This document shows positions 60,459-64,000 of a stretch of DNA of 64,000 nucleotides, piece by piece. Both the position numbers and the translations under genes were made by a program. How positions within the stretch are numbered: position 1 is the first letter of the stretch; every line of letters begins with the position of its first letter. The notes under the pieces were generated by a model that saw nothing but the letters and a program-made list of their open reading frames with translations, searched no databases and was not told the origin of the DNA. Source of the stretch: Siccibacter colletis (GTDB lineage Bacteria; Pseudomonadota; Gammaproteobacteria; Enterobacterales; Enterobacteriaceae); assembly GCF_000696575.1 (NCBI RefSeq), contig NZ_JMSQ01000016.1, forward strand, positions 1 to 64,000. Direction: 5' to 3'.

Positions 60459-61705
60459 GCCCGTCTACGCCAGAGTAAAAACACGCCACAGCAAAGGGCG
60501 AAATAGATAATGTAAGTTGCCATATAGGCCTGTGCTGCGCCCTGCGCGCCGTGCATCGGGATCAGGTAATACGCAAATCCGGAAAGCAGCGCGAACTGGG
60601 TAATTTCGGCCAGCACATAGAAACGCAACGATGCCTTCGCAATCACCAGATACCCGAAGACGTAAGCGCCCACTTTAAGCACATCTCCCACCAGCTGCCA
60701 GGCGAAAAGGTCGCGCATGGCGGTAAACTTTTCGGAGAACAGCAGCCAGATGGCGACATCACGCAGCAGCCAGACGGCGAAGCTTGCCGCCGCAACCGCA
60801 GGCAGAACGAATTTTAATGATTTTACCAGCTCGCGGCTGATATCTGTCTTGTCCTGCAAACGCGACAGGGTTGGCAGCAGATACACGGTGAACGACGCGG
60901 TAATAAACTGCAGGTAAGCATCAGAAATGCTGCTGACTCCCTGCCAGATCCCGACGTCATCCCAGCTGTAATGCGCCGCCAGCTGATTACGCATCATGAT
61001 GTAGGCCACCGGCATGGTGATCGCCGTAATCAGCGCCATCAGCGTGAATTTACCGAGGTGCGCCGCCAGTTCGCTGTTCCAGGAAGGTATGAGAAAACTC
61101 AGCGGCACGCGCCCACGCTTTATTAACACCGCCATCGCCGGCAGAACCACCAGCGCCGGTACCAGCGCCAGGCCAAGTAGCGCGCCCTGATAACCGCCCA
61201 GTCGGTAGCAAATGTAGTAAGCGATTACCCCGATAATGCTGCCAGAGATAAGCGCAAACGCGTTACCGGACGCATCACGAAATCCCTTGATAATCGCCAG
61301 CACCAGGTTCGCCCAGGCAATGCCCATCTGCACCAGCGCCACCAGACGCACCAGCCCCTGATAATCATCGTGACCGAACAGCGCCACGCTGATGGGTTGC
61401 GCAGCCAGCAGAAAAATAGCGGCCAGCAGCGTGGAGAAGCCCAGCACCATCGCACTGGAGGTACCGAGCGCCCGACGCAGCGCGTCAGGAGTATCATGAT
61501 GCTCCGCCACTAGCCTGGTCACGCCGTTGAAAATACCTGCCCCGGCCAGTACGCCGAGCACCGTCACCAGCTGGCGAAAGTTGCCCGCCTGGCCGACACC
61601 CGATGGCCCAAATGATACCGCCAGCAGCTTAACTACCAGTAAACCGGCCGCAATTTTTACCAGCGTGGACGCGGCGGTCCACACCGATGCCTTCGCCAGC
61701 GACAT
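60455..61705 (-). CDS. wzxE: Lipid III flippase WzxE
   Basis: WzxE flips undecaprenyl-PP-trisaccharide (lipid III) across the inner membrane. The 416-aa protein has about 12 spans in a MATE/oligosaccharide flippase fold, with the conserved [19 protein letters not shown] near residue 28. It lies one base from wecE and overlaps wecF. Confidence 0.96.
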   Translation of the reverse strand: MSLAKASVWTAASTLVKIAAGLLVVKLLAVSFGPSGVGQAGNFRQLVTVLGVLAGAGIFNGVTRLVAEHHDTPDALRRALGTSSAMVLGFSTLLAAIFLLAAQPISVALFGHDDYQGLVRLVALVQMGIAWANLVLAIIKGFRDASGNAFALISGSIIGVIAYYICYRLGGYQGALLGLALVPALVVLPAMAVLIKRGRVPLSFLIPSWNSELAAHLGKFTLMALITAITMPVAYIMMRNQLAAHYSWDDVGIWQGVSSISDAYLQFITASFTVYLLPTLSRLQDKTDISRELVKSLKFVLPAVAAASFAVWLLRDVAIWLLFSEKFTAMRDLFAWQLVGDVLKVGAYVFGYLVIAKASLRFYVLAEITQFALLSGFAYYLIPMHGAQGAAQAYMATYIIYFALCCGVFLLWRRRA

Positions 61706-61706
61706 A

Positions 61707-62837
61707 TCAGGCGAAGTAGTTCAGGATGGTATTGATCACGGTACGCTGATCCACCGTTGCCAGATTGTAGAACAGCGGCAGACGTACCAGACGCTCGCTT
61801 TCGCGGGTGGTAAAGCGATCTTCGCCGTGGAACTCGCCAAACTTCTCACCGGCCGGGCAGCTGTGCAGCGGAATGTAATGGAATACCGCCATGATCTCGG
61901 CTTCTTTCAGCCAGGCGATAAAGTTGGAGCGATCTTCCACGTCGCGCAGCTTGATGTAAAACATGTGCGCATTTTGCTGGCAGTCAACGGGAATCGACGG
62001 CAGCTCGATACGCCCTGCTTTCGCAAGGGGCGTCAGCGCGTCGTAGTAGGTGTGCCATAGCGACAGACGCTGCGCGTTGATACGGTCAGCGGCTTCCAGC
62101 TGCGCCCAGAGATAGGCAGCCTGCAGATCGGACATCAAATAGCTGGAACCGATATCGCGCCAGGTATATTTGTCTACCTGGCCGCGGAAGAACTGGCTGC
62201 GGTTTGTCCCCTTCTCACGCACGATCTCCGCACGCTCCACCAGCGATCGATCGTTGATAAGGGTGGCTCCCCCTTCCCCGCCCGCGGTGTAGTTCTTGGT
62301 TTCATGGAAGCTGAAGCAGCCGATGTGCCCGATAGTACCCAGCGCACGGCCTTTATAAGTAGACATCACGCCCTGCGCCGCATCTTCCACCACGAACAGA
62401 TTATGCTGTTTTGCAATCGCCATAATGGTGTCCATTTCACAGGCGACGCCCGCGTAGTGGACCGGGACAATAGCGCGGGTTTTCTCGGTGATGGCCGCTT
62501 CAATCCGGGTTTCATCGATGTTCATGGTGTCCGGGCGTACATCAACGAAAACAATCTTCGCGCCGCGCAGCACAAAGGCGTTGGCAGTCGATACAAAGGT
62601 GTAGCTCGGCATGATCACTTCGTCACCCGGCTGGATATCCAGCAGGATTGCCGCCATCTCCAGCGAGGCGGTGCAGGACGGCGTCAGTAATACTTTGGCG
62701 CTGCCGAAACGCTGCTCCATCCACTGCTGGCAGCGGCGGGTAAAGCCACCATCACCGCACAGCTTGCCGCTGCCCATGGCGGAGTGCATATAGTCAACTT
62801 CGGTACCGACAACCGGTGGCGCGTTAAAAGGGATCAT
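61707..62837 (-). CDS. wecE: dTDP-4-amino-4,6-dideoxygalactose transaminase WecE
   Basis: WecE (RffA) transaminates dTDP-4-keto-6-deoxyglucose with PLP to dTDP-Fuc4N. The 376-aa DegT/DnrJ family protein has the PLP lysine in HETKNYTAGGEGG near residue 181 and the HYAGVACEMD motif near 127. I chose MIPFNAPPVV, the E. coli start, over an ATG 15 codons upstream that overlaps wecD. Confidence 0.96.
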   Translation of the reverse strand: MIPFNAPPVVGTEVDYMHSAMGSGKLCGDGGFTRRCQQWMEQRFGSAKVLLTPSCTASLEMAAILLDIQPGDEVIMPSYTFVSTANAFVLRGAKIVFVDVRPDTMNIDETRIEAAITEKTRAIVPVHYAGVACEMDTIMAIAKQHNLFVVEDAAQGVMSTYKGRALGTIGHIGCFSFHETKNYTAGGEGGATLINDRSLVERAEIVREKGTNRSQFFRGQVDKYTWRDIGSSYLMSDLQAAYLWAQLEAADRINAQRLSLWHTYYDALTPLAKAGRIELPSIPVDCQQNAHMFYIKLRDVEDRSNFIAWLKEAEIMAVFHYIPLHSCPAGEKFGEFHGEDRFTTRESERLVRLPLFYNLATVDQRTVINTILNYFA

Positions 62838-62841
62838 GTTT

Positions 62842-63519
62842 TCACCTGTATAACCAGTAAGCGGTGCTCTCAATCGTGGCACCGCTTTGAATATAACGTC
62901 GCAACGCGGCGGTATTTCCCGCCTGGGTCGCTACCCGCAGCGTGCTGATAGCGCGCTGTTCACACCAGTGGCGCGCCGCCAGCATCAGCGTCTCTCCTGC
63001 GCCGCGCCCTGCCAGCAGCCCGATACGCGCTTCCTGCTCATTCAACTGACGCATCGACACAAAACCGCGGATGCTGCCATCGTTGGCACGCGCCACCAGG
63101 CATTGATTGTCAAACTGCCCGCGCACCGCATTCTCAATCCACTGCGCGTAAAAACGCCCGCTGGCGTCTGGCGCATACCAGGGCGCGCGGAACCGGCTTT
63201 GAGCAAACACCGTAGCCGCCTGCTGGCGCAGCGCCGGGATATCAGCCTCCAGTGCGATATCAAGCCCCGGATCGGGCGTAGCCACGCCAACCGGCAGCAC
63301 GAGATCGACATCCCCTTCCACCAGCTGAAAACCAAGCTGCTGCAGGCCATCCAGCCAGTCAGTACGCGAGGCGGGCACTTTAGCCTGCACGCGCTGAAAC
63401 TGCGCTAATTCCGCCACGCTTAACGGCGTTGCGGAATCAGAGAAACGGACAATACCGCTGTGAATATTAAAAAAGCGGTTTTCCCACTCCAGGGATTCAA
63501 TACTGGCGAGGACGGGCAC
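62842..63519 (-). CDS. wecD: dTDP-fucosamine acetyltransferase WecD
   Basis: WecD (RffC) acetylates dTDP-Fuc4N with acetyl-CoA to dTDP-Fuc4NAc. The 225-aa GNAT protein has the acetyl-CoA loop LLAGRGAG near residue 169 and a conserved [18 protein letters not shown] segment. I chose a GTG start giving PVLASIE, aligned with E. coli MPVRASIE; a start nine codons upstream is less likely. It overlaps the 3' end of rffH by 23 bp. Confidence 0.93.
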   Translation of the reverse strand: MPVLASIESLEWENRFFNIHSGIVRFSDSATPLSVAELAQFQRVQAKVPASRTDWLDGLQQLGFQLVEGDVDLVLPVGVATPDPGLDIALEADIPALRQQAATVFAQSRFRAPWYAPDASGRFYAQWIENAVRGQFDNQCLVARANDGSIRGFVSMRQLNEQEARIGLLAGRGAGETLMLAARHWCEQRAISTLRVATQAGNTAALRRYIQSGATIESTAYWLYR

Positions 63520-64000
63520 GCAGCAGCTCCTTGAGATAGGCGCCATAGCTGGTTTTGCTGAGCGCGTCGCTGGCCTGCATCACCTGCTCGTCGCTCAGCC
63601 AGCCGTTACGCCAGGCAATCTCTTCGAGACAGGCAATTTTAAAGCCCTGGCGTTTTTCAACGGTCTGCACAAACTGGCTGGCTTCGATCAGGCTGTCGTG
63701 GGTGCCAGTATCAAGCCAGGCAAACCCACGGCCGAGCAGCTCAACGGTCAGCTTGCCATCGTCGAGGTACATCTGATTAATGGCGGTAATTTCCAGCTCG
63801 CCACGGGCTGAAGGCTTCACGCGCTTCGCGTACTCCACCACATTACCGTCATAGAAATAGAGGCCAGTCACCGCCCAGTTAGACTTTGGCTGCGTTGGCT
63901 TCTCTTCCAGCGAGATGGCCTGGAAGTTGTCGTTGAACTCCACCACACCGAAGCGCTCCGGATCCATCACCTGGTAACCAAACACCGTTGCCCCTTCCAG
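63497..64000 (-). CDS. rffH: Glucose-1-phosphate thymidylyltransferase RffH (partial)
   Basis: RffH (RmlA2) makes dTDP-glucose from dTTP and glucose-1-phosphate for common antigen. Only the C-terminal 167 codons are inside the window; the frame runs off the right edge ([11 protein letters not shown] at the boundary). Conserved parts include [51 protein letters not shown] paralogue RmlA1 usually serves O-antigen loci, but the wec neighbours identify this copy. Confidence 0.95.
   Translation of the reverse strand: MEGATVFGYQVMDPERFGVVEFNDNFQAISLEEKPTQPKSNWAVTGLYFYDGNVVEYAKRVKPSARGELEITAINQMYLDDGKLTVELLGRGFAWLDTGTHDSLIEASQFVQTVEKRQGFKIACLEEIAWRNGWLSDEQVMQASDALSKTSYGAYLKELLRARPRQY

Overview
This window is chromosomal DNA from a member of the Enterobacteriaceae. 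Gene order and protein sequences follow the Escherichia coli K-12 region from rrnA to the enterobacterial common antigen locus almost gene for gene. Differences from K-12 (extra genes beside fadA, rfaH, dlhH and rhtB; no aslAB; no yigFG) point to an Enterobacter/Cronobacter/Kosakonia-like relative. I cannot name the genus from sequence alone.

Layout. 1-410 is the 5' end of a 16S rRNA gene (minus strand) with its leader and the P1 and P2 promoters. 412-4408 is hemG-trkH-yigZ-pepQ. 4598-7961 is fadBA behind a FadR operator, then an unrecognised small exported protein, fre, ubiD and divergent rfaH. 11415-17337 holds a glycine-zipper protein, tatD, tatC, tatB, tatA, ubiB, ubiJ and ubiE. 17482-20854 is rmuC (LexA box), udp (two CRP sites 52 bp apart) and dlhH. 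20874-27528 is an accessory island absent from K-12. 27657-34470 is metE/metR, yigM, yigL, pldB and rhtB. 34544-43421 runs from a small membrane protein through rhtC, recQ, pldA, yigI, rarD and corA to uvrD. 43471-46854 is yigB, xerC, yigA, dapF and yifL. 47031-54289 is cyaY, cyaA and hemCDXY. 54290-55514 has no proteins but holds an ERIC repeat, the sRNA gene glmZ with its sigma-54/GlrR control region, and four tRNA genes. 55617-64000 is yifK and the 3' part of the wec/rff enterobacterial common antigen operon.

The most unusual region is 20874-27528. Six tightly overlapping minus-strand genes encode an AfuA/Fe3+-type ABC importer (binding protein, fused double permease, ATPase), a beta-CASP-like metallo-beta-lactamase protein, a histidine phosphatase and a HAD protein resembling the phosphatase half of T4 polynucleotide kinase. 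A divergent DeoR-family regulator faces them. This looks like a regulated uptake and processing system for a phosphorylated, perhaps phosphodiester, compound; the substrate is unknown.

The second notable result is that the apparent gene desert after hemY carries glmZ with a consensus sigma-54 promoter and three exact TGTC-N10-GACA GlrR sites. Protein functions below rest on recalled family knowledge and visible motifs; no database search was run.
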